From assembly GCA_934254585.1 (NCBI GenBank), contig CAKQLF010000006.1:44014-108013 (forward strand): a DNA stretch of 64,000 bases, in the 5' to 3' direction. This document shows, in pieces, positions 15,680-25,228 of the stretch (its first letter is position 1; each line of letters begins with the position of its first letter). This stretch comes from an uncultured Alphaproteobacteria bacterium. Its GTDB lineage: Bacteria; Pseudomonadota; Alphaproteobacteria; RF32; CAG-239. Made by a program: the position numbers and the translations under genes. The notes beneath the pieces were generated by a model. The model saw nothing but the letters and a program-made list of their open reading frames with translations. It searched no databases and had not been told where the DNA came from.

Positions 15680-17553
15680 CAGTCGTTAATTCCCATACGG
15701 CCGTAGTTTACTTCTACTTTGTAGTCTTTGGCATAGCCGCGCAACAAAGCGTCGGAAAATTCTTGCATCATTTCTGCCTGCAATGCCTGTTCTAAGAAAT
15801 CCTTATCGGCTTGCGTCAGAGCTGAAGAATCATCAAAAACATTATTTGTTTCCGCAATCACATAGTCATCGCCATTCGGCAAAACTTTTGTTTCACCTTT
15901 TGTCATTGAGAACAAAGTTTTCATATCATTAAAGTTCAAATCAGCAAAAGTTTCGCCACGAGTAATCGGCATTGTATTAATAACCGGCAAATTATAACGG
16001 GCGGCAACTTCTTTAAGAGAATCACCGGCTTCAATATCGTGGGTAATGTTTTCAACCAATTCTTGAGTAATTGAAACCCGCTCGCTGTCCTGCCAAAGTT
16101 TAGTTATTTTGGTAACAACTTCATTTTCCGGCTGAATATGAGACTCATTAATCTGCTCAACTTCCACCACTAACAAGCCGTCATCACCCTCAATTGTTTG
16201 ACTTACCTCACCGATGTTATAAGAAAAAGCAGCATCAATAACGTCTTTATTTTGTGCTATTTCGGCATATTTCAGATTCTTATTGTCGGAAGTTCCATCT
16301 TCAGCCAAATTCTTAATTTCAATCAAAGAAACGTCAAAATTTTTGGCTATTTCTTGCAATGACACGCCGGACCCGATTTTATCTTCCAACTGTGTCATCA
16401 GCTCATAACTGCCGTCATAAGCGCGTTCTTCTTGAATGGTCTTTTTAATTTGCGCATTTGCCTGTGCACGAGGCATAGAGGTTGCCGTCTCAACACCGGT
16501 AACTTTCAGAATCTGCCAACTTCCGTTAATATCTTTCGGTTCGGAAGTTTGTCCTTCAGCCAAAGAGAAAACAACGGCAGCCAACTCATCTGACAAATCA
16601 GATTTGGATACAGCTCCCAAATTTGTATCCGTTTCACTTTGTCCGTTTTCTTTTGCCACTTCAATAAAATCGGCTCCCTGATTTAATTTGGCGGCTGCAG
16701 CCTTAGCTTTTTCTTCATCATCAAACGCCAATTGCAGAACCTCACGTTTTTCAGGCTGTTCATATTCTTCAATATGTTCATTGTAATAAGTTTCAATCTC
16801 GTCGTCTGACACCTCTATTTTTTGTTCAATAGTTTCTAACGGCAAATATAAAACTTTTATATCACGTTTTTCCGGCACGCGAAATTCCTCATTAAAATCC
16901 TCATAATATTGGTCAAGTTCTTCTTGCGTCGGCTTTCTATCAATTTTGGCATCGGCATTGACAATTTTAATATATTTAAAAGTACGGCGTTGGCCTAAAA
17001 CTTTTTGCATTTGTTTTTGCAAAATTTCCGGAACATTAAAGCCGGCGACTTGAGTTTCGACCAAAATTTTTCGACCGATATTACGTTTGATTTCAGCAAC
17101 CAAATCCTGTTCGGTCATACCATTGCGGTTCAGATACCATTTATACATTTCGCGATCAAACTTGCCGTTATTCAAAAACTGCGGTGATATTTGAATTATT
17201 TGACTGACCAAACTATCTGAAACATCAACCTTAAATTTTTGCATAGTGTTTTCTAAAAGCAAATCGTCCAATTTTATTTTGGCCAATTCGGCAGAAATTT
17301 CAGCTTTGCGGGCTTCAGCTTCTTCCGGTGTTTCGGAATCAAGTTCTTTCAGCTTCGAAAGTTCTTTTTGCAGCAAATAATTAAATTCGCTCTGGCTAAT
17401 TTCCAATTTATCAACCTTAATAACCGGCTTATTGCTGTTTGCGGTGTTGATGTATCCGGAAACACCAAATAAAGACATAAAGCTCAATGCTGTTATCGTT
17501 AAAATTATTTTTGTAAACAGACTATTATGCATTTTTGAAAACGTACTAATCAT
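15679..17553 (-). CDS. ppiD: PpiD-type periplasmic peptidyl-prolyl isomerase
   Basis: 624 aa. One N-terminal TM anchor (about 14-33), SurA-N-like helical chaperone region (about 40-190), a parvulin/PpiC domain (about 265-360), and a second degenerate PPIase-like region before the C-terminus. This is the PpiD/SurA-N architecture of inner-membrane anchored foldases at the Sec exit. Parvulin motifs are weak (FIEVAKENGQSETDTNLG rather than a strong LGW motif), so chaperoning may dominate over isomerisation. Coupled to fmt. Confidence 0.85.
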   Translation of the reverse strand: MISTFSKMHNSLFTKIILTITALSFMSLFGVSGYINTANSNKPVIKVDKLEISQSEFNYLLQKELSKLKELDSETPEEAEARKAEISAELAKIKLDDLLLENTMQKFKVDVSDSLVSQIIQISPQFLNNGKFDREMYKWYLNRNGMTEQDLVAEIKRNIGRKILVETQVAGFNVPEILQKQMQKVLGQRRTFKYIKIVNADAKIDRKPTQEELDQYYEDFNEEFRVPEKRDIKVLYLPLETIEQKIEVSDDEIETYYNEHIEEYEQPEKREVLQLAFDDEEKAKAAAAKLNQGADFIEVAKENGQSETDTNLGAVSKSDLSDELAAVVFSLAEGQTSEPKDINGSWQILKVTGVETATSMPRAQANAQIKKTIQEERAYDGSYELMTQLEDKIGSGVSLQEIAKNFDVSLIEIKNLAEDGTSDNKNLKYAEIAQNKDVIDAAFSYNIGEVSQTIEGDDGLLVVEVEQINESHIQPENEVVTKITKLWQDSERVSITQELVENITHDIEAGDSLKEVAARYNLPVINTMPITRGETFADLNFNDMKTLFSMTKGETKVLPNGDDYVIAETNNVFDDSSALTQADKDFLEQALQAEMMQEFSDALLRGYAKDYKVEVNYGRMGIND

Positions 17554-17738
17554 TTTTTTCCCTAATCAAAAGTTAATTTTTTGCCCATTATAAGAGAATA
17601 AAATATTAATGCAATTTTAAAATTAAATTATGCAACAGAATAAAATAGTGTCTAAAACGCTTTTTTTTCTGGAAAAATTTTTTTTACTATGTTACAAGAT
17701 TGGCAGTTTTTAATGAAATTTTGTAGGGGATTTTTAAA

Positions 17739-18500
17739 ATGGCCAGAAAAAAACTGATTGCCGGCAACTGGAAAATGAATTGCCTTTTAGAGGAAGGAAC
17801 TCAACTCGCTAAAGGTATTGCCGCTCAAGTAAAAGAAAATAAATTTGATTGCGATTTTTTGATTTGTCCGCCGTTTACTTTGTTGGGCTTTGTGAAAAAA
17901 TGTTTGCGAGGAACAAAAATTGCTTTGGGTTCGCAAGACGTTCATTTTGCTGAAAAAGGCGCGCATACCGGCGATATCAGTCCGCTGATGCTGACGGATT
18001 TGGGTTGTTCTTATGCCATTATCGGCCACTCCGAAAGACGTGTTGACCATTTTGAAAGCAACGAACTTATTCAGAAAAAAGCCGTTGCCGCTCACGCTGC
18101 CGGTTTAAATGTGGTTATTTGCATCGGCGAAACAGGCGAGGAACGTGAACAAGGTAAAACAATTAAAGTTTGCCAAGATGAAATTTTCGGTTCGGTTCCT
18201 GATGACGCCACCGCAAAAAATACCGTTATTGCCTATGAACCGATTTGGGCTATCGGCACAGGTAAAACTCCGACTGCGGCCGATGTTGAGGAAGTTCACG
18301 CCGCTATTCGCAAAGCTTTGGCTAAAAAACTTGGTAAAGCAACCGCCAACAAAATGCGTATCTTATACGGCGGTTCCGTTAAACCGGCCAACGCTGCCGA
18401 GCTTTTGGCTCTGCCTGATGTTGACGGCGCGCTAATCGGCGGTGCAAGCTTAAAAGTTGAAGATTTTATCGGCATTGCTAAAAATGCCTGCTCCAAATAG
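17739..18500 (+). CDS. tpiA: Triosephosphate isomerase
   Basis: 253 aa TIM barrel with N10 and K12 in AGNWKMN, catalytic His97 in IGHSERR, catalytic Glu167 in AYEPIWAIGTG, and phosphate-binding YGGSVKPANA and GGASL. Interconverts DHAP and glyceraldehyde-3-phosphate. SD AGGGGA precedes the ATG. 17 nt upstream of secG, the common alphaproteobacterial order tpiA-secG-pyrG. Confidence 0.97.
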   Translation: MARKKLIAGNWKMNCLLEEGTQLAKGIAAQVKENKFDCDFLICPPFTLLGFVKKCLRGTKIALGSQDVHFAEKGAHTGDISPLMLTDLGCSYAIIGHSERRVDHFESNELIQKKAVAAHAAGLNVVICIGETGEEREQGKTIKVCQDEIFGSVPDDATAKNTVIAYEPIWAIGTGKTPTAADVEEVHAAIRKALAKKLGKATANKMRILYGGSVKPANAAELLALPDVDGALIGGASLKVEDFIGIAKNACSK

Positions 18501-18517
18501 TTGAAAAGGATAGTTTT

Positions 18518-18868
18518 ATGGGTACAGTATTGTTGGTTTTACAATTGATTGTTGCCATTTTTCTGGTGGTAGTGATTTTAATGCAACGTTCTAACGGCGG
18601 TGCTTTAAGCGGTCTTGGCGGCGATAGTGGGGTCGGCAGCATCTTGAGCGCAAGGGGCAAAGGTAACATTCTGACCAGAATTACCGCTATTTTAGCCACC
18701 TTGTTTTTTGTATTGAGTATGGCTTTATCCATTTATTACAGCCGAATGGAAGTTAAAACAGGCTCAATTTTAGACAAAGCCTCAGCAACGCAAACTCAAC
18801 AAGTTCCGGCAGAAGCAGAAGCTCCGGCTCAAAATGCAACAGAACCGGAAGTTCCGGTTGCCGAGTAA
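18518..18868 (+). CDS. secG: Preprotein translocase subunit SecG
   Basis: 116 aa with two TM helices (about 2-22 and 52-74), the conserved ILMQRSNGGALSGLGG loop, and a Pro/Ala/Glu-rich C-terminal tail. Accessory subunit of SecYEG. Followed by a strong terminator. Confidence 0.93.
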   Translation: MGTVLLVLQLIVAIFLVVVILMQRSNGGALSGLGGDSGVGSILSARGKGNILTRITAILATLFFVLSMALSIYYSRMEVKTGSILDKASATQTQQVPAEAEAPAQNATEPEVPVAE

Positions 18869-18888
18869 CGCTGATGAACTTTTGTTAA

Positions 18889-18930
18889 CGACATAAGGCA
18901 CTTTTAATTAAGTGCCTTTGTCGCTTTTTT
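18889..18930 (+). terminator. Terminator after tpiA-secG
   Basis: CGACATAAGGCACTT / AAGTGCCTTTGTCG stem with one mismatch, then CTTTTTT. Confidence 0.85.
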
Positions 18931-18973
18931 ATTTGAAAAAAAATTACACATAACCTTTTGTAAGGAATAGATA

Positions 18974-20626
18974 ATGTCTGATATAAACGTTAATCCGAAA
19001 TCTAAGTTCATATTTATCACCGGCGGTGTGGTTTCTTCATTGGGCAAAGGCTTGGCCTCTGCCTCTTTAGCGGCAATTTTGCAAGCTCGCGGCTACAAAG
19101 TAAGAATGCGTAAACTTGATCCGTATTTGAACGTTGACCCCGGGACGATGAATCCTTGTCAACACGGAGAAGTTTTTGTAACAGATGACGGTACGGAAGC
19201 AGATTTGGATTTGGGACACTACGAACGTTTTTCAGGTGTTCCGGCTAAACGCAGCGACAGTATAACTACCGGAAAAATTTATCAACGAGTTATCGAAAAA
19301 GAACGCCGTGGTTTTTATTTGGGCTCCACCATTCAGGTTATTCCGCACGTTACAAATGAAATTAAAGAATTTATTTTATCCGATATTACCGACGAAGATT
19401 TTGTACTTTGTGAAATTGGCGGCACTGTCGGAGATATTGAAGGACAGCCTTATCTTGAAACAATTCGCCAAGTTGCCTATGAACTGGGGCGTGAGCACAC
19501 AATGTTTATACACGTTACACTGCTTCCGTTTATTCCGACCGCCGGCGAATTAAAAACCAAACCGACACAACATTCGGTTAAACAGTTGCAAGAATACGGG
19601 ATTCAGCCGGATATGATTTTGTGTCGTACGCAAATGGCAATTCCGGAAAATGAAAAACGTAAATTAGCTTTGTTCTGCAACATTAAAGAAGAAAACGTTA
19701 TTACCGCAATGGACGCTTCCAGCATATATCAAGTTCCACTCGCTTATTCAGCCGAAGGTATTGATAAACAAGTCTGCAAACATTTCGGCCTACCATACGA
19801 AAAACCGACAGATTTAAGCAAGTGGCAACACATTGTCGATATTTTAAAATCACCTGAAGGTGAAGTGCGTATTGCCGTGGTCGGTAAATATATGATGCTG
19901 CTTGAAGCTTATAAATCATTACACGAAGCCTTAATTCACGGCGGTATTGCTAACAAATATAAAGTAAAAATCAAGTGGGTAGATGCTGAAGAGTTGGAAA
20001 AAAAGAATCCATCTGAAGTTCTAAACGACGTGAGCGCGGTTTTGGTTCCCGGCGGCTTTGGTTTGCGCGGCACACAAGGAATGATTAATGCCATTCAATA
20101 TGCTCGTGAAAATAATTTGCCGTTCTTGGGAATTTGTTTTGGTATGCAGATGTCCGTTATCGAAACTATGCGCAATTTGTGCGGTATCAAAAATGCCAAC
20201 ACCACCGAATTAGACGAACACTGCGAACCGGTTATCGGTTTGATGACCGAATGGGATAAAGACGGAGCAAAACAAGTTCGCCATAAAGACGGAGATTTAG
20301 GCGGAACAATGCGCTTGGGAGCATACGATTGCGTTTTAGCTCCAAATTCCAAAGTAGCTGAAATTTATGGTGAAACTAAAATATCTGAGCGGCACCGCCA
20401 TCGTTATGAAGTAAACATAAAATATAAAGATATGTTGCAAAAAGCCGGAATGATGGTTGTGGGCACCTCACCTGATGGTCATCTGCCGGAAATTGTGGAA
20501 CGCACAGACCACCCGTGGTTTATCGGCGTGCAATTCCATCCGGAACTAAAATCTCGTCCGTTTGCCCCTCACCCGCTGTTTGTTTCATTTGTTAAAGCGG
20601 CCATTGATAATTCACGTTTAGTTTAG
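18974..20626 (+). CDS. pyrG: CTP synthase
   Basis: 550 aa. N-terminal synthetase domain with P-loop GGVVSSLGKGLASAS and the UTP/CTP-binding region; C-terminal class I amidotransferase domain with PGGFG, nucleophile Cys in GICFGMQ, and QFHPE. Converts UTP to CTP using glutamine. Full length for the family. Confidence 0.98.
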   Translation: MSDINVNPKSKFIFITGGVVSSLGKGLASASLAAILQARGYKVRMRKLDPYLNVDPGTMNPCQHGEVFVTDDGTEADLDLGHYERFSGVPAKRSDSITTGKIYQRVIEKERRGFYLGSTIQVIPHVTNEIKEFILSDITDEDFVLCEIGGTVGDIEGQPYLETIRQVAYELGREHTMFIHVTLLPFIPTAGELKTKPTQHSVKQLQEYGIQPDMILCRTQMAIPENEKRKLALFCNIKEENVITAMDASSIYQVPLAYSAEGIDKQVCKHFGLPYEKPTDLSKWQHIVDILKSPEGEVRIAVVGKYMMLLEAYKSLHEALIHGGIANKYKVKIKWVDAEELEKKNPSEVLNDVSAVLVPGGFGLRGTQGMINAIQYARENNLPFLGICFGMQMSVIETMRNLCGIKNANTTELDEHCEPVIGLMTEWDKDGAKQVRHKDGDLGGTMRLGAYDCVLAPNSKVAEIYGETKISERHRHRYEVNIKYKDMLQKAGMMVVGTSPDGHLPEIVERTDHPWFIGVQFHPELKSRPFAPHPLFVSFVKAAIDNSRLV

Positions 20627-20635
20627 GAGACTTTT

Positions 20636-21934
20636 ATGAAAATAGCAATTATTGGAACAGGTTATGTAGGACTTCCATCAGGAGTTGGTTTTGCTGAAAT
20701 GGGTAATCAAGTTGTTTGCATTGACAACAACGCCGAAAAAATCAAAAAATTGCAAAATGGTGAACTAACCTTGTTTGAAAATGGGCTAACGGAATTATAT
20801 CAAAAAAACACAGCGGCCGGACGTCTTAAATTTACGACATCTATGAAAGAAGGCATAAACAACGCCGATATGGTGATTGTAGCGGTAGGAACTCCGCCGC
20901 ATCCCCTAACCAAAGAGGCCGATTTGCAATATATTGAAGCGGCGGTAAAAGAACTTGCACAATATCTGAACAAATATACCGTTGTGGCCATAAAATCAAC
21001 AGTTCCCGTCGGTACCGGCGATATTATTGAAAACACAATAAAACAAGCCAACCCCAACGCCGATGTCGATGTTATTTCTTTGCCGGAATTTTTGCGTGAA
21101 GGTTTTGCCATACACGACTTTTTTCATCCGGATAGAATCATTGTCGGCACAAATTCCGAACGGGCAAAACAATTAATCAGCAATTTATACGCCCCGTTTA
21201 ATGAAAGCAAATTGTTGTTTGTCAGCCGCCGTTCCAGTGAATCTGTAAAATACGCGTCAAACGCTTTTTTAGCTATTAAAATTAATTATATCAACGAAAT
21301 GGCTAACTTTTGCGAAAAAACCGGTGCTAATATTGATGAAGTTGCCGCCGGTATGGGATTGGACAGCCGAATCGGTGCAAAATTTTTGAAAGCCGGTCCG
21401 GGGTATGGCGGCAGCTGTTTTCCGAAAGACACCAACGCAATGGCCTGTATGGCTCGCAAATATGGTATTTCTATGCCCTTGATTGAAACAACTATCGCCG
21501 AAAACGAAGAACGCTATAAATTAATGGCTCAACGCATTTTGAAAGCCGCCGGCAAAAAAGACGCTAAAATCGGCGTTTTAGGGTTGGCTTTTAAAGACGG
21601 TACCGACGATTGTCGCACCAGTCCGGCCATTCATATTATAGAAGCTCTATTGCAAAATCCGGTTGTTATTACCGCTTTTGATCCGAAGGCAACTGCTTCA
21701 GCTAAACAGCTTTTAGAAGACAAAATCATCTATGCCGATAACGCGTACGATGCGGTGAAAAATGCCGATGTTATTGCCGTGTTGACAGAATGGAAAGAGT
21801 TTTGCCGATTGGATATGGACAAGCTTGCCAATCTGGTTAACCAAAAAGTTATTATGGATTGCCGCAACCTGTTAGACCCTGTTACGGCGAAAAATGCCGG
21901 CTTTATTTATTATGGTATCGGGCAAAAAAATTAA
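20636..21934 (+). CDS. ugd: UDP-glucose 6-dehydrogenase
   Basis: 432 aa. Rossmann GTGYVGLPSG at the N-terminus, central domain, and catalytic Cys in GPGYGGSCFPKDT (about residue 261). Oxidises UDP-glucose to UDP-glucuronate, a precursor for capsule or LPS sugars. GalU (48658), which makes UDP-glucose, is also in the window. SD GGAG; begins 9 nt after pyrG and ends at a terminator. Confidence 0.95.
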   Translation: MKIAIIGTGYVGLPSGVGFAEMGNQVVCIDNNAEKIKKLQNGELTLFENGLTELYQKNTAAGRLKFTTSMKEGINNADMVIVAVGTPPHPLTKEADLQYIEAAVKELAQYLNKYTVVAIKSTVPVGTGDIIENTIKQANPNADVDVISLPEFLREGFAIHDFFHPDRIIVGTNSERAKQLISNLYAPFNESKLLFVSRRSSESVKYASNAFLAIKINYINEMANFCEKTGANIDEVAAGMGLDSRIGAKFLKAGPGYGGSCFPKDTNAMACMARKYGISMPLIETTIAENEERYKLMAQRILKAAGKKDAKIGVLGLAFKDGTDDCRTSPAIHIIEALLQNPVVITAFDPKATASAKQLLEDKIIYADNAYDAVKNADVIAVLTEWKEFCRLDMDKLANLVNQKVIMDCRNLLDPVTAKNAGFIYYGIGQKN

Positions 21935-21944
21935 GATTGAGCGT

Positions 21945-21976
21945 AAAAGGCGGAAGTAAAATAACTTCCGCTTTTT
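21945..21976. terminator. Bidirectional terminator between ugd and pilin 2
   Basis: AAAAGGCGGAAGT / ACTTCCGCTTTT stem, T-rich on the plus side and usable by the convergent pilin gene. Confidence 0.8.
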
Positions 21977-23027
21977 ATCTGAAGAAAAGTCCCATACAAA
22001 CGGTGCCATCTTGTTGAGCTCTATTGCAGTATTTGTTGGCCATATCAAAACTTATGATATTATTTCCGCCTTCAGCACAAACAAAATAAGCACCCTTTAT
22101 TTCTATTTTTCCGGAACAACCTTGTCCGGTTTGCTTTATTCCTGCAGCTCCATTCAAAAAATTATGAGCGAGAACAATAGATATGCCGTACAAACCATTA
22201 GCATTGCCACCCCACTGTTGGGTGGTTAAAGCCAAGCATTGTCTTGCAGTCAGTCCGCAAATGCGTAAACCGAATAAGGCTCCATCTTCAGAAGCTCTTA
22301 ATCGTACATCGGTATTTTTCCCCAATGGCAAATTCCAATTGTTTTCCGGATACACACCGGCTTGTAATGCGGTTGAATCAGACAAACCTTCATACGATTT
22401 TTGCTGCATATAAAGCGTTTGCACATTAGTGGCTATTTGTGTCAGATAATCAATAGTTTTATCTATTTTCCACTTTTCCATCGCTTTTGAATAGCCGGAG
22501 ATTCCGCCGACGGAGAGAACAGCGATTATGGCGAGAACGCCGAGCATTTCTATCATACTTCTCCCATACTGCACGCCATCTGCTAGGAATTTTCTCGCTC
22601 GTGTACTTTTTTTGTACACGTCGCTTAAAAATCCCGTCGCATCTGACGCACATTGCGGAAGAAGATTTCTAATATGTTTTGTCTGTTTGGTTACTGCTCG
22701 CGCTTTTCTCACTCGTGTACTACTCTGTACACGTCGTTCTAAAAGTGCGGCGTATTGACGCACGACATCCAATCCCTTGAATGTGATTGTATTTTTCTTT
22801 CTATAATCAATCACCCTCTCAACATTGTCATCCACAGGCGTGACGCACAGTCTGACCCGGCAATTTAGATTCGCGGGTCTAAGCCCGTGAATGCCCCAGA
22901 AAAGGTGCCCGCGAATGGTACCCAAAATCCCACTAATAACCTTGAAAAAAAGCCGATTAATGACATTGTGCCCAAAAATTGCCTCAAAAACCCGTCTTAA
23001 AAGCCCCATTTTGCCATTTTCTAACAC
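21975..23027 (-). CDS. Pilin-like gene 2, long leader
   Basis: 350 aa from GTG 23027 (SD GGAG, 7 nt upstream; same SD-start layout as pilin 4). An unusually long N-terminal region of about 155 residues precedes the prepilin site YGRSMIEMLGVLAII (G at -1, E at +5). The mature part has the hydrophobic helix, GYSKAMEKWK, and a PilS-like domain with Cys motifs (LTARQCLAL, GCSGK, FVCAEGG, YCNRA..GTVC). The leader is partly encoded by dispersed DNA repeats read in frame. Whether the whole leader is removed by prepilin peptidase is unknown. No pilus assembly genes are adjacent. Confidence 0.75.
   Translation of the reverse strand: MLENGKMGLLRRVFEAIFGHNVINRLFFKVISGILGTIRGHLFWGIHGLRPANLNCRVRLCVTPVDDNVERVIDYRKKNTITFKGLDVVRQYAALLERRVQSSTRVRKARAVTKQTKHIRNLLPQCASDATGFLSDVYKKSTRARKFLADGVQYGRSMIEMLGVLAIIAVLSVGGISGYSKAMEKWKIDKTIDYLTQIATNVQTLYMQQKSYEGLSDSTALQAGVYPENNWNLPLGKNTDVRLRASEDGALFGLRICGLTARQCLALTTQQWGGNANGLYGISIVLAHNFLNGAAGIKQTGQGCSGKIEIKGAYFVCAEGGNNIISFDMANKYCNRAQQDGTVCMGLFFR
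22570..22650. repeat. Second partial repeat copy inside pilin 2 leader
   Basis: Contains GCGACGTGTAC..GTACACGAGCGAGAAAA, a diverged copy of the core found at 22690-22740 (CGACGTGTAC..GTACACGAGTGAGAAAA). Both are read in frame. Confidence 0.55.
22676..22800 (-). repeat. Dispersed ~120-bp repeat, in-frame copy A
   Basis: Reads, on the minus strand, CACATTCAAGGGATTGGATG, then CGTGCGTCAATACGCCGCAC and GTACACGAGTGAGAAAAGCG. About 85% identical to the intergenic copy at 61434-61556. Here it encodes TFKGLDVVRQYAALLERRVQ of the pilin 2 leader. Confidence 0.8.
22855..22900. repeat. Dispersed palindromic element shared with pilin 4
   Basis: CCGGCAATTTAGATTCGCGGG followed by TCTAAGCCCG. The same unit occurs at about 50411-50440 in pilin 4; it encodes GLRPANLNCR here and GLRPANLDCR there. 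Confidence 0.7.
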
Positions 23028-23055
23028 TTTGATTCTCCTTTATTTTTTCTTCTTT

Positions 23056-23095
23056 TAAAGTCCAATTTAAACCACCGTTTAAAACGGACTCTCAA
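23056..23095. repeat. Inverted repeat, proximal site, pilin 2 promoter
   Basis: Contains the 32-bp palindromic unit AGTCCAATTTAAAC-CACC-GTTTAAAACGGACT (23059-23090), identical to the proximal site at pilin 4. It pairs with the distal site at 23202-23233. Confidence 0.85.
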
Positions 23096-23201
23096 AAATG
23101 GAAAATCAAAAAAATCTCCAAACCCGAAAAAATGTTGAAAATATAAAAAGTTATTGCAATATTTACACCTTTCTCCTATACTCAAAAATATAGCAAAAAA
23201 G

Positions 23202-23236
23202 AGTCCAAAAATAACGGTGGTTTAAAACGGACTTTA
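23202..23236. repeat. Inverted repeat, distal site, pilin 2 promoter
   Basis: AGTCCAAAAATAAC-GGTG-GTTTAAAACGGACT: one half perfect, the other degenerate. It is inverted relative to 23056-23095 (loop GGTG against CACC), with 111 bp between the units that contain a segment conserved with pilin 4. Confidence 0.8.
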
Positions 23237-23274
23237 AACCACTCTGCAACCAACTGATTCAGCTTGTTTTCTAA

Positions 23275-23310
23275 TACAAAAAGAGCCTCTTATGATTAAA
23301 GAAGCTCTTA
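23275..23310 (-). terminator. Terminator after dxs
   Basis: Minus strand AAGAAGCTCTT-type stem (AAGAGC.TCTT / AAGA.GCTCTT) followed by T-rich sequence. Confidence 0.65.
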
Positions 23311-23331
23311 ATCTACTTATCTGAAACGGAC

Positions 23332-25077
23332 TTATTTCAAAACACGACTAATGTCGGCAACAATTTGTTCCGGCGTTAGGTGATAACGTTTCATTAATTC
23401 AGTGTATGGAACTCTGTCGGTAAATTCTTTTTTAGCCCCAAAGTTCAAAACTTTTACTGTGCTGCTTCCGTAAAAAGAAGCAATTTTCTCGCCGAAACCT
23501 CCATCAAGTTCACCATTTTCCAGAGTTGCCACAACCTGATGATTTTTAGCCAATTCATTCAGCAATTTTTCATCAACACCGGTAATATAGCGCGGATTTA
23601 TCAACGTAGCGTCAACCCCCTGCTCTTTTAATTTAGTCACCACACTCTCACCTAATTCAAAAAAGCTCCCCAATGCCAAAATAGCGACTTTAGAACCTTC
23701 TTTAACCACCTGATACCGATTCAAATCGCTATAATTTTCTTCAGCTTTGCCGCCTTTGGTTACAGCTAACGGCACACGAATAACCACAGGATGCTCATTT
23801 TGTTTTAAGCCCCAGTTCATCATTGCCAAATATTCTTCTTTGCCGGTTGGTGCTAGATAAACAATGTTTGGAATATTGGCAACCAACGGAATGTCAAAAC
23901 TGCCCAAGTGGGTGGCGTCCATACCGCTGATACCGCCGTTAAATACCAAAATAACCGCCGGATTGTTGTTTAGAGCCAAATCCTGAGAAAGTTGATCGTA
24001 GGTACGTTGCAAAAAGCTACTGTAAACCATAAACACTGGACGACATCCACCCTTTGCCAACGCAGAAGCCATTGCCACGGCTTGTTCTTCGGCAATACCC
24101 ACATCAATATAGTTTTCACCGAATGAAGCGCGGCGTTCCGGATTTAAGCCATAAGCCCCCGGAGTTCCGGCAGAAATAACCACCATATTTTTATCTTGCT
24201 GATGACGGGCGTATAAAAAGTTATAAGTAACATCATTGTAGTTTTCACTCGACAAATCAATGGTAATTTCGCCGGTTTTGCGGTCAAAAGGTAAACTCCA
24301 GTGCCAACGCTCTTTATTTTCTTCCGCCGGCGCATATCCTTTGCCTTTTAAGGTGTGAATATGTAAAACAGTCGGCTTTTTAACATCTTTAAGTTCTTGC
24401 AGAACATTAATCATATCTTCTTGATTATTTCCATCGGCAACATAGCGATATTCAAATCCCCAAGCCTTAAACATATTACATTCGGCCGCGCCGTTAGTTT
24501 CTCTCAGCAAGCGCAAATTAGTATAAATTCCGCCGTGATTTTCGGCAATTGACATTTCGTTATCGTTGACAATAATCAAAATATTACTGTCTAAAACCGC
24601 CGCATTGCTAAAACCTTCCAAAGCTTCGCCGCCGGAAAGCGAACCATCGCCGATAAGCGCAATAACCTTGTGATGTTCGCCGCGCAAATCGCGAGCCTTG
24701 GCCAAACCGGTCGCTAAACTGACAGAAGTGGAAGTGTGCCCCACAATAAAGTTGTCATATTCGCTTTCATTCGGATTGGTATAGCCGGAAATTTTTTGCA
24801 TTTCCTCGGCATCAAAAAATCCCTTCCACCGACCTGTCAACATTTTATGCGGATAGCATTGGTGCGAAACGTCATAAACAATTTTATCATTCGGCGTATC
24901 AAAAACATAGTGCAAGGCAATAATAGTTTCCACAATACCCAAATTCGGCCCAACGTGACCGCCGACCAAACTGTCGCGGTTCAAAATTCCCTCACGGATT
25001 TCTTGAGCAAGCTGTTGTAATTCCGATAGCGAAAGTTTTTTTATATCTTTAGGTGATTTTATTGTTTCCAATAGCAT
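23332..25077 (-). CDS. dxs: 1-deoxy-D-xylulose-5-phosphate synthase
   Basis: 581 aa transketolase-like TPP enzyme: GHVGPNLG, DVSHQCYPHKMLTGR, TPP-binding GDGSLSGGEALEG..NDNEMS, and a C-terminal half with GIAEEQAVAMA and the transketolase C domain. Condenses pyruvate and glyceraldehyde-3-P in the MEP isoprenoid pathway. About 40 aa shorter than the E. coli enzyme, with DVSHQCYPHK in place of the usual DVGHQ.YPHK, which marks the divergent short Dxs type. SD GGAG precedes the start. Confidence 0.88.
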   Translation of the reverse strand: MLLETIKSPKDIKKLSLSELQQLAQEIREGILNRDSLVGGHVGPNLGIVETIIALHYVFDTPNDKIVYDVSHQCYPHKMLTGRWKGFFDAEEMQKISGYTNPNESEYDNFIVGHTSTSVSLATGLAKARDLRGEHHKVIALIGDGSLSGGEALEGFSNAAVLDSNILIIVNDNEMSIAENHGGIYTNLRLLRETNGAAECNMFKAWGFEYRYVADGNNQEDMINVLQELKDVKKPTVLHIHTLKGKGYAPAEENKERWHWSLPFDRKTGEITIDLSSENYNDVTYNFLYARHQQDKNMVVISAGTPGAYGLNPERRASFGENYIDVGIAEEQAVAMASALAKGGCRPVFMVYSSFLQRTYDQLSQDLALNNNPAVILVFNGGISGMDATHLGSFDIPLVANIPNIVYLAPTGKEEYLAMMNWGLKQNEHPVVIRVPLAVTKGGKAEENYSDLNRYQVVKEGSKVAILALGSFFELGESVVTKLKEQGVDATLINPRYITGVDEKLLNELAKNHQVVATLENGELDGGFGEKIASFYGSSTVKVLNFGAKKEFTDRVPYTELMKRYHLTPEQIVADISRVLK

Positions 25078-25228
25078 AATTTTCTCCTTTAAAAAAGATA
25101 GTATTTCGATTCTATGCTAACATAAAACTTAGAGGTTACTCTAAGTCAAGAAATTTTTCATTTAATGACATATTTGCAAATATTTTTGTAAGTTGATAAA
25201 AAAAAGAAAAACAATATTAATACTTTTT

